DNA from: Lingula anatina
Lineage: Eukaryota; Brachiopoda; Lingulata; Lingulida; Lingulidae
Direction: 5' to 3'
Assembly: GCF_001039355.2 (NCBI RefSeq)
Contig: NW_019773958.1
Span: 1,148,177 to 1,212,176, forward strand
DNA: 64,000 nucleotides
Below, piece after piece: positions 1 through 21,588 of the stretch. A program made the translations under genes and the position numbers. Under the pieces are notes generated by a model. It was not told the DNA's origin. It saw nothing but the letters and a program-made list of their open reading frames with translations, and did no database searches. Positions within the stretch are counted from its first letter, which is position 1, and each line of letters opens with the position of its first letter.

Positions 1-56
1 ACAACTAACTACTGAACTACCTCGCTAACGAGCAAACTTAGCGATTTTCGAGGGGT

Positions 57-650
57 GTTTCACGAAGCAGTAGTTAACTTATCGCTAAGTTCAGTCGTAA
101 AGTTCAGTCGCTAGTTCTCTCGTTACTCACCGTAGTCTCGAAACCGTCTGCCGGAAGTGGAACTCTTGCGTAAAAGTGTCACGAAAGCACTAACTCTCCA
201 ATTTTTAGTGGCTGGAAATGCATAAGAACGTCTGCTTTGAGGTCGTCGTAAAGGATCTCCACCACCTTTTTGCCGCTCTTTTTGTCACAGCTAGGCGCAA
301 CCTCTCGTAAATTGCATCATCGTGTGTATATTCTAAATAGATTCTGCCTTTCATGAAAACGTCGTAGTCTACGTTGCCGTCTGGCGGTACGGTTAGCAAG
401 AAAGGTAGCCGCCATATTGGATACAAAGACAAACGACAGACAACGGTAACTAAGCAACCTTATTATTTCACTCATTACGCATGCGTACGATGAAACTCTA
501 GAGTTAGCGACTGGTCTGACCAGTCGTTAAATATCCAAGGTAACAACGAGACAATAACGAGCGAGAGAACTAGCGACTGCTTCGTGAAACGGCACTATAA
601 CTAGCGAGAGGCTAACTACCGATCGCTAACTAACTACTGCTTTGTGAAAC
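57..650. mobile_element. TIR-bounded non-autonomous DNA element
   Basis: The ends at 57-80 and 627-650 are near-perfect inverted repeats of about 24 bp, sharing the core GTTTCAC(G/A)AAGCAGTAGTTA. Further copies of the same AGCGA/TAGTTA motifs lie just inside both ends. The interior carries a minus-strand open frame (205-432, 75 codons, containing DYDVFMKGRIYLEY) with no recognised family. No transposase is visible, so I read this as a MITE-like element, possibly with captured sequence. It lies in the last visible intron of DHX16. Confidence 0.55.
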
Positions 651-890
651 CGGCCCCTGGTCTCTAGATAGGATGATAAAAAAGTAGCATTCTTTACTTA
701 AAGACTAAATAACATCAGTGAAACATGACAAGTGATAAAAAATTCTTTACTTAAAGTCTTAGTAACATCAGTAAAACACTACTGCTGGTGTTATTTAGTC
801 TCTTAAGTACAGAATAACTCTATTTTAATAATACCACACTGTGCTAATATATACGTTAACCATGAATTATGTGCCTAATATCCCCATTAC

Positions 891-11196
<10,306 letters not shown>

Positions 11197-11912
11197 GGTG
11201 AGAGATTTAGTAGTGGGATTCAAATATAGTCTGTGTCCTTACAGCTGTAAGTTTTGGCCAGCTATATGTTGTGTTACATCCTTATTTCCATGGCTGTCGC
11301 CCTTGTGCCTCAGTCATGTTGTAAGCTTTTTAAGTTTCACACTGCTCACAACTTTTCTAACACATCCTATTAATTATATATTAGGCTTTTCGGAATCTCC
11401 AAAAGCAGATTATATATATCAGTTTAAATGTAACAAAAACCGAACCGACTTATATATAAATTGCTTCAACACATAACCTTCAATCAAGACACAACAGCCA
11501 AAATGCGTTGGGGAAACGTCGCCTGGAGCTTGTAAACAACACAATTGGAAGCAATTTACACCAAAAATTGACCTGGTTGGTCCCTAAAGTACTGTTTAAA
11601 TTAAATAAATACAGTGTACTATGACAAAGGATGATTGGATGACACTATTAACTGAGTTCAAACCTCAGTATTCACTTCTAGATCGTAGTATTCAATCTTG
11701 TACGAGTTTACTTTTCGTATTCATGGGCGCCGCCATCTTGAAGGTTTTGTGCTACACCGCTTTCAGTGACGTAACGATTGGCAGAGTTTGATGACGTCTA
11801 CACACAACTGACAGCGACAGATCAACTATAGAGACCGAGACATTCAATTTTTTTAAAGAATTTATAGCATATTCGTTGTTCAAAAACCAACTTGAGAGAC
11901 TTCGCCGACAAG
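11197..11912. promoter_or_regulatory. Bidirectional promoter region between DHX16 and SSNA1
   Basis: The two start codons are divergent and 716 bp apart. The interval contains GCCGCCATCTTG at 11729-11740, which is the reverse complement of the YY1 consensus AAGATGGCGGC. It also holds two CRE-like TGACGT sites (11767-11774 and 11792-11799) and an inverted CCAAT box (ATTGG, 11777-11781). No TATA box stands out. This combination is typical of divergent TATA-less housekeeping promoters. The roles of the sites are inferred from motif only. Confidence 0.65.
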
Positions 11913-13408
11913 ATGTCACAACAAGGCGCTGCATTACAGAGTTATAACAACGAGTTGGTTAAATGTAAGTTGTTTTGTGTGTTGTTCTCGTTGCCAAGTC
12001 GAAAAGTAGGCGGTATTTTTGGTTTTTCGTCGAGAAGATAACATTTCATATTCTTTGGTATTGTTACAGTTTATCACATGTTTACAAACATAATTTGGTA
12101 TTTATCCAATTACGGTGTTGTTGGACATTAGCCCTATGGAATTAGCCATCTAAAGTAGAAAACTTGAAGATGTGTATTACCCTAGACCCACTACATGTAG
12201 AGACTGAAGTCAGAACAGTAAAAGGCCCATTTGTCCGATTAGGGTCAATTAATACAAAGTACCAAATTACAAGGGAGCAATAAATCTCATGCCTTAGTTA
12301 TTTATTGAAGACACTAACATAGTAACTCACTGAAACATAGCTTATGAATTACTTTACTTGGTAAATTGCATTAAACATTGTTTGATGTCTTTCAGGTCAA
12401 AAATAAATAACTTGATCATCTCCATTTCAGCTTCATTTTTGAGTTTTAGAGGAAGTTGGTTGCACTTTGCCATTGAAGTGTGATGGATGAGAGACCCCTT
12501 CTATCTTGATATAATTATACAGTAATGATATTAACTCTTAAACCCTTTATCTTTGTATTTATATTCATTTTCATTGTCCAGGCATAGAAGATCTGTGTGC
12601 CAAGAGAGATGCACTAAATAAAGCACTGGAGGAAGAAGAGGAAGAAAAAAATAAAGTTCAACATGACATTAGGATTTTGACAGAAAGACTGGCAAAAATA
12701 AATGAAAGTTTAAGCAAGAAAATGGCATCTAGAAATGAATTTGATAAAACCATTGCAGAGACAGAAGCAGCCTACATGAAGGTAGGTGACCATAATAGTT
12801 ATTAGTCCGGCCCATAGGTGGGGGTGAGGTAGAAAGAACTTCACTTTGGGGTGAAATCAAATTTTGATCTAAGTGCTATGTCATATCTCATATTGGGCCA
12901 ACTGCTAGTAAGCATAAAAAGGCCCATTTTTTCAGAAACAACCCCCCCCCCCCTCTATGTGCAGGACTGCTAGTGATAAGGAACTCACATATGATGCGAT
13001 TTCATGACATAATTTGAATTTAACACAGATATCATATATATATATATATATGTCACTGGACATATATATATATATATATGTCACTGGACAGACAGTGAAG
13101 TAAAAAGTTTTGTTTTGTGACCTTTAAGAGTGGTTTTATGGAGGTTTTTTTTTTAATATGCGGATGATAAAAGTAAATTACTTTTTCAAATTCTTTATTT
13201 TTTGTTTTATCTTTTACTTATTTAATTTTATTCTAAAAAAATTTTATATCTTTCCTTCAGTTTGCTTTCATATCTTTTGGATATTTCTTTTCAGATTTTG
13301 GAGAGTTCACAGACACTGCTAAATGTGCTAAAGAAAGAAGCTCAGTCCTACAAGGAGAAAAATATTGTGAACCCAGGAGCATCAGGGCAGAAGATAGAGG
13401 GACGCTGA
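11913..13408 (+). CDS. SSNA1: SSNA1 / NA14: microtubule-associated coiled-coil protein of centrosomes and cilia
   Basis: Exons 11913-11964, 12582-12781 and 13295-13408 join in phase (52+200+114 nt) into a 121-residue protein, essentially full length for the family (about 119). It starts MSQQGAALQSYNNELVK, contains MASRNEFDKTIAETEAAYMK and then ILESSQTLL, all strongly conserved SSNA1 segments. The product is a single long coiled coil. SSNA1 forms fibrils that bind and branch microtubules at centrosomes, basal bodies and cilia. Splice junctions are AAAT/GTAAGT, CAG/GC, AAG/GTAGGT and CAG/ATT. The gene is divergent from DHX16 and probably shares its promoter. Confidence 0.95.
12807..12970. repeat. 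Short dispersed repeat, 'GGCCCRTAG...AGAAAGAAC' family
   Basis: In SSNA1 intron 2, the segment GGCCCATAGGTGGGGGTGAGG, then AGAAAGAAC, AAATTTTGATCTA and TTTTTCAGAAA..AACCCCC, resembles the segments at 23125-23305, 55930-56100 and 63790-63970. These are copies of one G-rich-ended MITE-like family. Confidence 0.5.
13025..13090. repeat. (TA)n tract, duplicated
   Basis: Two (TA)n runs are separated by TGTCACTGGACA, and TGTCACTGGACA follows again. This is a small tandem duplication in SSNA1 intron 2. Confidence 0.8.
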
Positions 13409-13565
13409 CCTGTTGTATTTGACAATTCTGTGATGGACCTAGTTGTGTTACAGGCAGTTTCATTTCATATAAACTTAAGCAGAAAACAGTGGACTTTTTC
13501 CTGCAGAAAATCCTTCATTTTGCACTTTAAAGATGTATATAACTGATATATTGACATCAATCATC

Positions 13566-13571
13566 AATAAA
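13566..13571 (+). terminator. SSNA1 polyadenylation signal (proximal)
   Basis: AATAAA lies 158 bp after the SSNA1 stop codon. A second AATAAA at 13796-13801 gives a distal alternative. The assignment rests on motif and position only. Confidence 0.5.
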
Positions 13572-13801
13572 TCATCAAGCTAGATGTGTGTTGTGTGGCC
13601 CCTTAACATTCAGGGTCTCAACCCTATTGAATACATGAAGAGAGAAACCCTTTACAGCATCATATATATATGTATAGCATATGGCTTTATTTATAATATC
13701 TGAACATTTTTGTGAAGTACTTTTTGTAAATATTAAGACGCCTTACATTTTCACATGATATGCATATAAAGATTATAGATATCTACATGTTCTCCAATAA
13801 A

Positions 13802-14282
13802 TGTTCTCTGTTGATACAAAAGTAAGTCATTGTCTTTGTAATTGTCATACCATAGAAGGTGTACCCCATTCTGAAGGTTGTGGGTCCATGTGGAATGTTT
13901 ATGCACTTCATAAACCTTCCAATACCGCAGCTAATATAAATTGTAAATTACTTTAAAAAAAAAATTGCCATTCCCAGGTGCAGTTATGACTAGCACCTTG
14001 CTGTAAAGACTAATCTGGCCATTTTCAATAGCGAGTATCTTGAAAAGTTTTGCCCAAAAGGTGCTTGATACAACAAACATATGTATAAACAAATAATTGT
14101 TGCATTACTGGTGTTACATTTTCCTTGCCTTGAAACTGCTATTACGAATCAACTGGATAACATTGAACCTCCCCTGGGAGGCTCTTTAAAATGCTTGAAT
14201 ACAACCCCAAAAGGCAAAAATAAGATTAAGGGCAAATACTTTTATGCAAACGTTATCAAATTTTCATTATAACAGGAGTAAC
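13802..14282. other. Intergenic, no feature seen
   Basis: This is AT-rich DNA between the SSNA1 3' end and the TIR element. No convincing exon or RNA gene is visible. Confidence 0.6.
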
Positions 14283-15343
14283 TACGGTAAAGTCTTGAAA
14301 ATTTCGTCGTTCTTGAAAATTTCGTCGGCAGACGATTTTCCGCCGACGTAATTTTTTTCCCTTTGAAAACTTCGTCGACCTTGAAAATGAGGTACTCGAT
14401 AATTTTTGAAAAGTTCGTCACCAAATATGGCCGCGTTGTCCAGCTCAACCATGAAGGTAATGCGTCAGTTGATTCAAGACAATGATACGATCAGGATATC
14501 ATTGCCGATAACACTCTCAATGGGAGATAGGAACAATAGTGCGCCCCTGCGAGCGGTTACCCACAATATAGATGGTTTAGATGTGAATTCCCGTTCTCAA
14601 TTGCAGGAACGTCGGCCTTTTGTCTTTAGTTTCATTACTATTACCTGGCTTAAGGTGCGTTATCAAGCCGGCAAATAGAAGTCAGGCCGGGGCTTTGTCA
14701 TTTGTAACGCCGTTATTGTTATCGGCGGCTATCCTAAATGAGGAAGACACAATGAAAAAATCAAGATATTATCTCGAAGTGANGGGAGATTGTTTGCGAT
14801 GTAAGCAATAATAAAATGCAGTTTTCATATTAGTTCAAGGAACTTAAATTGCGGAAAATCGTCAACGGGAGATCATTATTTTAACTCCCTGTAAATTTTT
14901 AGGAAGTTACAGATTGTAATTTTAGAAGGCCTGACACTCAATCCTGGGAAAAGCCCTGCAAGCAACAAGTGCGTAATTTATTTTAACATGTCGCGTCCAG
15001 GTTATGATGCAAGGTTGCAATTAGGCTTATCTTGATCCTTCTCCTCTATCAGGAGGTATGTTTCTTACCGAGAAGATGTTTTCGGGTACACTTTACGAGA
15101 TGCACTAATAAATAGATTATTATTTACCACCAGAAAATGACTTAGGAAGTAGTAATAAATATCCCACAATATAGGAGAGTCAAAGATAACAGTCGGTACG
15201 GATAAAAGCCCAAAGGCCGGATTTTTGAAAATTTCGTCATACCCAGGAGTCGGGGAGAGGTAATTTTGAAAAATTAGTCGGATTTACACAATTAAAAATA
15301 TTAATTAATTTTTAAGCGACGAAATTTTCAAGACTTTACCGTA
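14283..15343. mobile_element. TIR element of ~1.06 kb with probable TA target duplication
   Basis: Perfect 25-bp terminal inverted repeats start CGGTAAAGTCTTGAAAA (14285 inwards) and end with the reverse complement at 15341. Each is flanked by TA (14283-14284 and 15342-15343). The subterminal motif TTGAAAATTTCGTC recurs several times inside both ends (for example 14294-14309, 14312-14327, 14405-14417 and 15224-15239). The interior has an open frame at 14406-14678 (plus, 90 codons) that I do not recognise and no evident transposase. A single N sits at 14783. The TA duplication suggests a Tc1/mariner-like or similar cut-and-paste class. Confidence 0.75.
14783..14783. other. Isolated N
   Basis: Single ambiguous base within the TIR element. 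Other isolated N bases lie at 17242, 19456, 23403, 44378, 49187 and 61055. Those at 19456, 23403 and 61055 are next to duplicated sequence. Confidence 0.95.
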
Positions 15344-16084
15344 AAAGTGTCACACATGATACAGACATTAATTATATATTTATAAGTAAACATGATTCTA
15401 CAACTATGTTAATCAGTTTCAACTAAAATGGATGTCTGAATTCACATGTAGTATATGCACATAAAAAGAATTTAAACTGTACCACATGAAAAAGTGAAAT
15501 GACCTGGTGCTTTTCACATTACTTCAGAAAATGAAAATTTATTTAGTTTCTACAGTTTTGTACATCAGAATCTTCTAACCTTTTATTACAATTCAAGACG
15601 TAACAACCCCTACTTAGCCCAAATTATAAGGTTAAAAGAAATGTGGTTTACAGTATCTGTAAAAATGCAAATGAACAATGTGGTATTTTACATACTACTG
15701 GTCCGCTCTGTAGTAAGAGTATAAAAATTGTTCAGTTGTAAATAATAAATGTCATAAGATTTTCCCTGAACAAATTTTTAAATGATATGTATCTGAATAC
15801 AATAATTTGATATCAAATGGTTTTAAGTTGCCATCAGGCTGGAGTAAGTATCAAATATAAAACCAGACTGTTTTGATGAATCATCATGTGCTGGCAATTT
15901 ACAAAAACTGTCTTTAAAATAAATAAAGGGTTTTGGGAATAAAATGTTTACAACTGCAGCATTAGCTGTGCTGGCAGTATGAGATGGAAACTGCTGACAA
16001 GCTGGATGTGTGACAGGCATTTTGTAGAAGTCCATAATATAAGAGGTAGGTGGTATGTGTGATTATTTTAGGCTACATCAATCC
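15344..16084. other. AT-rich 3' flank / probable 3' UTR of the CARD gene
   Basis: This follows the predicted stop codon on the minus strand. A 70-codon frame at 15823-16035 overlaps it but has no family signature and no suitable acceptor, so I treat it as UTR or intergenic DNA. Confidence 0.45.
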
Positions 16085-16592
16085 TCAGCTGTGTTCACTT
16101 GCTAGGCTGGCTGGCACGAGGTGAGGATTTTCAGCTGCAATAGGAAAATAATAATCTTAATTACATAAATAAATGCTCAATTTTAAAAGGTCTGGCCAAA
16201 TGTCATAAAGATAATACAATGTATATCTGTGTGACTGGTTACCATGAAAAAGTACTTATCTAGTAATAAACTAAAATATACTTGGAAAAATACATTTGCC
16301 ATTCCCAAGGAGGTTATTTTTTTTTTGGTTCTATTTGTGTGTTTATCAATAAGCAACAAGGCGTAAGAGTTGCAGGCAGATTTTGATAAAATTTTCACAA
16401 ACTGCTTGGAGGTTACCAAGTTACAAATAATTATGATGAATTGATTAATCAATAGTTAATTATCATTATTTGTCTGTATGTCTATTTGCAACAATTATAC
16501 CAAAAGTTGTGGGAAGATTTTAGTCAAATTTTTAGGACAGAAGTATGTGGGCTATATTAATCCATTAATTAATCAGATAATCAATGATTTAA

Positions 16593-16623
<31 letters not shown>

Positions 16624-17795
16624 TGAGAATTGACATAACAAATTAGTTAATTAATAACTGACAATAATTTTTAATTCATTATGATATTCCTCAAATGGTC
16701 TTCTGGCCTCAAACCTATCACAAGTGCTCTCCTCCTTTCAAATTCCTCATTCAAATGTCTGAGTAAAAAAAGTTGTGATCCTTCCTTAAGTAGAGCTTGG
16801 CACAGATGGTAATAAACAGTGGGGCCTCTTTTCTGCAGAATATCCAGAAACTTCCCCGCCTGTGAACTCGGTGTCACTTCATGGTTGATCTCGGCGCAGT
16901 CATCTTCTGACAGTATATTCACACTGCGTAGGTAAGCGTAATGCCTTTTTGGCTGCAAGTTTTTACAAAGCAAGGGGCGGCTCTCTTCCAAAATCTGAAA
17001 AAAGAAATTATTGTCTTTGCTTTTATTTGACACCCTTATATAAATATATCAGTAATACCATGATGAATTAATTTTGATTTAAATCTCTTAAAGCTTAATT
17101 TTTGTTTTCTCTGCAAAGTCATTTAGAGAAGCACTATGTACATACCATATACTATACAAATAAATGTACTTATCCTAGTGTGTGTGTATGTTTGTGTGTG
17201 TGTATGTATATATTGTACCTATATATTACCATAAAAACCCANACTGAGCAGAGTACGATTGCAGTAGGGAATTTTGTAAGTAAAATTATGAAAAAACGTA
17301 ATTAACTGGAAGTGCACAAATGATTTCATGCATCTCACCTGCATATTAAGAGAATGTATATTGTGTAACATTATATAAGTATAATTTCTTTTTCTCTCTT
17401 TCATTTACTTACTATCATTACTATCTTTTCGTATGTATAATGTATAGTAGTTAGAGAGCCTCTAAATGTAAAAACATTTCAGTGCTTAATAAATTATTAT
17501 TATAAAACTGTGGTGTATTCATTTCAGTTGAAACTATCTGTACGTCGGTACATACATACTAAAAACAATCTGCACATAATAACAGTTGTGTTTCAGTACA
17601 TGTGTACTAAAAACATCCACTCATTAGTGTACAGATTTTGTGTTACCAAGAATGCACTGACATAACATATAACGTGTACTAGTAGTAGTAGAATTTCGTG
17701 ATCACCTGTAACTTGACGTGATACAACAGGTTGTCCAGCGATACAGAAGGGTCGAATTTCGACATCTCATTCACCTGTCTGCTGTCGGTCCGCAT
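16085..17795 (-). CDS. BCL10: BCL10-like CARD adaptor protein
   Basis: Three exons join in phase: 17706-17795, 16715-16994 and 16085-16134 (90+280+50 nt, 139 residues). The first two encode a CARD domain of about residues 20-115. Features matching BCL10 include the HYAYLRSVNILSEDD segment, AGKFLDILQKRG, and a following LFLLRHLNEEFERRR helix. In BCL10 these correspond to the ERHFDHLR...ILS, AGKLLDYLQ and final CARD-helix positions. BCL10 assembles into filaments with CARD-coiled-coil proteins and MALT1 to activate NF-kB. The start is the ATG giving MRTDSRQVNEM; a later in-frame ATG (MSKFDP) is possible. The third exon (ENPHLVPASLASEHS) is a splice prediction. Without it, exon 2 reads on to a stop at about 16671. 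Other CARD proteins (CRADD, CARD caspase prodomains) are less likely matches. An almost identical copy of exon 1 lies at 19468-19557. Confidence 0.68.
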
Positions 17796-19440
17796 GCCCC
17801 GTTGAGTTCTTGCCAAATCTCCAAGTGCTACAGTTTTCACTATACTGGCCAGTAGCCACTAGACTTTTTTTGCCACTGACCTGAGCCTGACACAGTTCTT
17901 GATCACCTCAAATTTCAATATTTATTTTAAGCGGAAGGCTTATCCAGGCTTATCCCGGACGTCTCGTTAATTATAGCTGGGCGCGTTTTAATATTTCGTA
18001 TTCATAAATAATATTGTCATTATATCAAAAGAAACCTTTAATTTAAGCGTTTATATCAATCCGAATATACTCCCTGTGCGGGGTCAACGTTATTAAGTGA
18101 TCACTTCCTTTTTCAGGGTTCTATTTCCGGCAGGGGAATAAATAAGCTCACTGAATTCCGTTTAAATGCATTTCTTTGACTTAATATAATGAAAACTACT
18201 GTTTTACTCGGGTTAAAATATAGTACACACGTACGCCCCAGCTGCAATTATGATAAAAGAATCTAATTATATACTGTCTATATGTAGGGACCTTGTGAAA
18301 AAAGTGATTGCAGCAGATGTGACGATGTCACACCTGCAGCATCGATGTGATAAAAAGCTTATTTCACAACAAAAAGTTATAAAATTAAATAATCAAAATA
18401 TTGTTTTCAGTAGTGACATAAATCTGACCAATACCTTTTTAAGTTGAAAAGAACGACAAACGAATTGAAAGTTCATGGGTGATGAAAAATTGAAGAAAAT
18501 TAAAAAGATTCGCAGTCGACAGGATTCGAACCTGTGCGGGGAGACCCCAACAGATTTCTAGTCTGTCGCCTTAACCACTCGGCCACGACTGCTCAGATGG
18601 TAGGGAAGGAGCATTTGTTGACCTGCTGAATGAGAATGCGCATTTAATGGCGGATGTTGATAAAAATCTCAGTGTCTGAAAACAAATAATTTTAGATGAA
18701 TTAACTGAGAATCTGTCCAGTTAATTATGACTATTGAGATTTCATTGTATTTAATTCAATATAAATTTTTGAGTTTTATAATGTTTCGAAAAAAAAATAG
18801 CTTTAAATTTAGGCCTACGCCTTAGTCTCGACTGTCACGTGCCTAACTGGTTGGTTAGTCAACCCAAGGACGGTCAACCCAAGGAAATAAATGTGTCTAG
18901 ATAAACTTCCATGGTCAACCTGAACACAGACGATAACCAACTAGGCTTCCATAAAGCAAAAACATCAGTCTATTTTTTTTTTCACAAATTTTATTAAATT
19001 GATCACCATATAGGCCCTATAGGTCCTTAGGGTATACCCCATATACCATGCAGTAGAATTTGAAAAAAGTCTGAAATATTAGGCATATAGGGCTGCTTAT
19101 ACGTAACAGGCGTAGGTCCTATATAATAGCAAATTATGCTTCTCTCCCTTTTAGACCTATAATCCTGTCCTTTTCAGCTTAAATATCTTGTGTCATGGGG
19201 AGACTGCGTGAAATTAGTCAGACTAGTGGTTATAGGGACGCAGGGGCGGAGCCGACCATCGCCCCCTTGGTGTGGGCTTTAATTAATTTGGAGCTTGCTC
19301 AAGGGCCCCGAAAATTTTTTGGTGTTTTTGGAGAGCAAACAGTGCCCTTTAGAACTATTACTATGATTTAGCTGGTCAGAATTCTAATTTTAAAAGGGAA
19401 ATATTGGTGTGATATATAGGGGCCTATATTTTTCAGAAAC
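17695..19440. repeat. Tandem ~1.75 kb duplication, copy 1
   Basis: This segment recurs at 19457-21202 (offset 1762), with only a few substitutions and one short indel near 19010. It contains CARD exon 1 and tRNA-Ser. It ends in a poly-G tract directly before the single N at 19456. Confidence 0.95.
18511..18592 (-). tRNA. tRNA-Ser(AGA)
   Basis: An 82-nt class II tRNA. The acceptor stem GCAGTCG pairs with CGACTGC, with G as discriminator. The D-arm has GGCCGAGTGGTTAAGGC, the anticodon loop CTAGAAA gives anticodon AGA, a long variable arm (TTGGGGTCTCCCC) is typical of tRNA-Ser, and the T-arm contains GGTTCGAATCC. There is no intron. Confidence 0.97.
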
Positions 19441-19467
19441 CGAAGGGGGGGGGGGNTTCGTGATCAC

Positions 19468-19557
19468 CTGTAACTTGACGTGATACAACAGGTTGTCCAG
19501 CGATACAGAAGGGTCGAATTTCGACATCTCATTCACCTGTCTGCTGTCGGTCCGCAT
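19468..19557 (-). pseudogene. Second copy of CARD-gene coding exon 1
   Basis: This repeats 17706-17795 with the reading frame and donor intact. No second copy of exon 2 is present, so it cannot make a second full gene here. It is either an assembly duplicate or an orphan duplicated exon/promoter. The frame reads MRTDSRQVNEM and on to HVKLQ. Confidence 0.7.
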
Positions 19558-20272
19558 GCCCCGTTGAGTTCTTGCCAAATCTCCAAGTGCTACAGTTTTC
19601 ACTATACTGGCCAGTAGCCACTAGACTTTTTTTGCCACTGACCTGAGCCTGACACAGTTCTTGATCACCTCAAATTTCAATATTTATTTTAAGCGGAAGG
19701 CTTATCCAGGCTTATCCCGGACGTCTCGTTAATTATAGCTGGGCGCGTTTTAATATTTCGTATTCATAAATAATATTGTCATTATATCAAAAGAAACCTT
19801 TAATTTAAGCGTTTATATCAATCCGAATATACTCCCTGTGCGGGGTCAACGTTATTAAGTGATCACTTCCTTTTTCTGGGTTCTATTTCCGGCAGGGGAA
19901 TAAATAAGCTCACTGAATTCCGTTTAAATGCATTTCTTTGACTTAATATAATGAAAACTACTGTTTTACTCGGGTTAAAATATAGTACACACGTACGCCC
20001 CAGCTGCAATTATGATAAAAGAATCTAATTATATACTGTCTATATGTAGGGACCTTGTGAAAAAAGTGATTGCAGCAGATGTGACGATGTCACACCTGCA
20101 GCATCGATGTGATAAAAAGCTTATTTCACAACAAAAAGTTATAAAATTAAATAATCAAAATATTGTTTTCAGTAGTGACATAAATCTGACCAATACCTTT
20201 TTAAGTTGAAAAGAACGACAAACGAATTGAAAGTTCATGGGTGATGAAAAATTGAAGAAAATTAAAAAGATT

Positions 20273-20354
20273 CGCAGTCGACAGGATTCGAACCTGTGCG
20301 GGGAGACCCCAACAGATTTCTAGTCTGTCGCCTTAACCACTCGGCCACGACTGC
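20273..20354 (-). tRNA. tRNA-Ser(AGA), second copy
   Basis: Identical in sequence to the copy at 18511-18592 and inside the tandem duplication. It is a structurally complete tRNA, but may be the same locus assembled twice. Confidence 0.85.
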
Positions 20355-21199
20355 TCAGATGGTAGGGAAGGAGCATTTGTTGACCTGCTGAATGAGAATG
20401 CGCATTTAATGGCGGATGTTGATAAAAATCTCAGTGTCTGAAAACAAATAATTTTAGATGAATTAACTGAGAATCTGTCCAGTTAATTATGACTATTGAG
20501 ATTTCATTGTATTTAATTCAATATAAATTTTTGAGTTTTATAATGTTTCGAAAAAAAAATAGCTTTAAATTTAGGCCTACGCCTTAGTCTCGACTGTCAC
20601 GTGCCTAACTGGTTGGTTAGTCAACCCAAGGACGGTCAACCCAAGGAAATAAATGTGTCTAGATAAACTTCCATGGTCAACCTGAACACAGACGATAACC
20701 AACTAGGCTTCCATAAAGCAAAAACATCAGTCTATTTTTTTTTTCACAAATTTTATTAAATTGATCACCATATATAGGTCCTTAGGGTATACCCCATATA
20801 CCATGCAGTAGAATTTGAAAAAAGTCTGAAATATTAGGCATATAGGGCTGCTTATACGTAACAGGCGTAGGTCCTATATAATAGCAAATTATGCTTCTCT
20901 CCCTTTTAGGCCTATAATCCTGTCCTTTTCAGCTTAAATATCTTGTGTCATGGGGAGACTGCGTGAAATTAGTCAGACTAGTGGTTATAGGGACGCAGGG
21001 GCGGAGCCGATCATCGCCCCCTTGGTGTGGGCTTTAATTAATTTGGAGCTTGCTCAAGGGCCCCGAAAATTTTTTGGTGTTTTTGGAGAGCAAACAGTGC
21101 CCTTTAGAACTATTACTATGATTTAGCTGGTCAGAATTCTAATTTTAAAAGGGAAATATTGGTGTGATATATAGGGGCCTATATTTTTCAGAAACCGAA

Positions 21200-21262
21200 G
21201 GGGGGGGGGGGGGTCAGGACTCCCCTGACCCCCCGCCCCTCTAAATCCGCCCCCCGAGGCGA
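21200..21262. repeat. Poly-G / C-rich hairpin end of a dispersed element
   Basis: A G-run followed by GTCAGGACTCCCCTGACCCCCC can fold into a very stable G:C hairpin. This is the sequence at which copy 1 of the tandem duplication stops before its N, so it probably caused a sequencing failure there. Confidence 0.7.
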
Positions 21263-21550
21263 TATATTAAGATTCCGTAAAGTGCAGCCAAAACTGAGGT
21301 TATTGGGTTTTGTAATTTCTGTATACACCACAGTCTTTCTCCTGCCCCCTCCCTCTATCTCTCTATCTCTCTACTCGTGCTCGTTGTTCCACAGGAAAAT
21401 TCATACATTTTTGTATTTGCTGGGGTAATTCACGATTAATTTGATTTCGTACCACACGACAGTTGCTTCTTTTAGAAGTAGGCCTACACATTTCAGAAAA
21501 AAAATAACAACTCATATTGATTTAAAATAATCTAATGAGCGTTTGATTTC

Positions 21551-21553
<3 letters not shown>

Positions 21554-21585
<32 letters not shown>
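21554..21585. repeat. (TC)n microsatellite
   Basis: A perfect CT-dinucleotide run of about 32 bp in intergenic sequence. Confidence 0.95.

Positions 21586-21588
<3 letters not shown>

Larger units (their letters stand above)
19457..21202. repeat. Tandem ~1.75 kb duplication, copy 2
   Basis: It begins immediately after the N at 19456 with the bases that start copy 1 (TTCGTGATCACC). It runs to the same poly-G tract and then continues into unique sequence. The pattern is that of two overlapping contig ends left unmerged. Confidence 0.95.

Noticed and set aside
205-432. Minus-strand 75-codon frame with DYDVF as a possible TIR-domain start
   Set aside because: The sequence after DYDVF does not follow the TIR-domain pattern and the frame lies wholly inside a TIR-bounded element.
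15823-16035. Seventy-codon frame as a further exon of the CARD gene
   Set aside because: No acceptor in suitable phase before it, and a shorter, phase-compatible terminal exon with a stop lies at 16085-16134.
18250-18447. Repeated 65-codon frame MIKESNYILSICRD in both tandem copies
   Set aside because: Its presence twice reflects the 1.75-kb duplication. There is no divergence pattern or family match to support coding.
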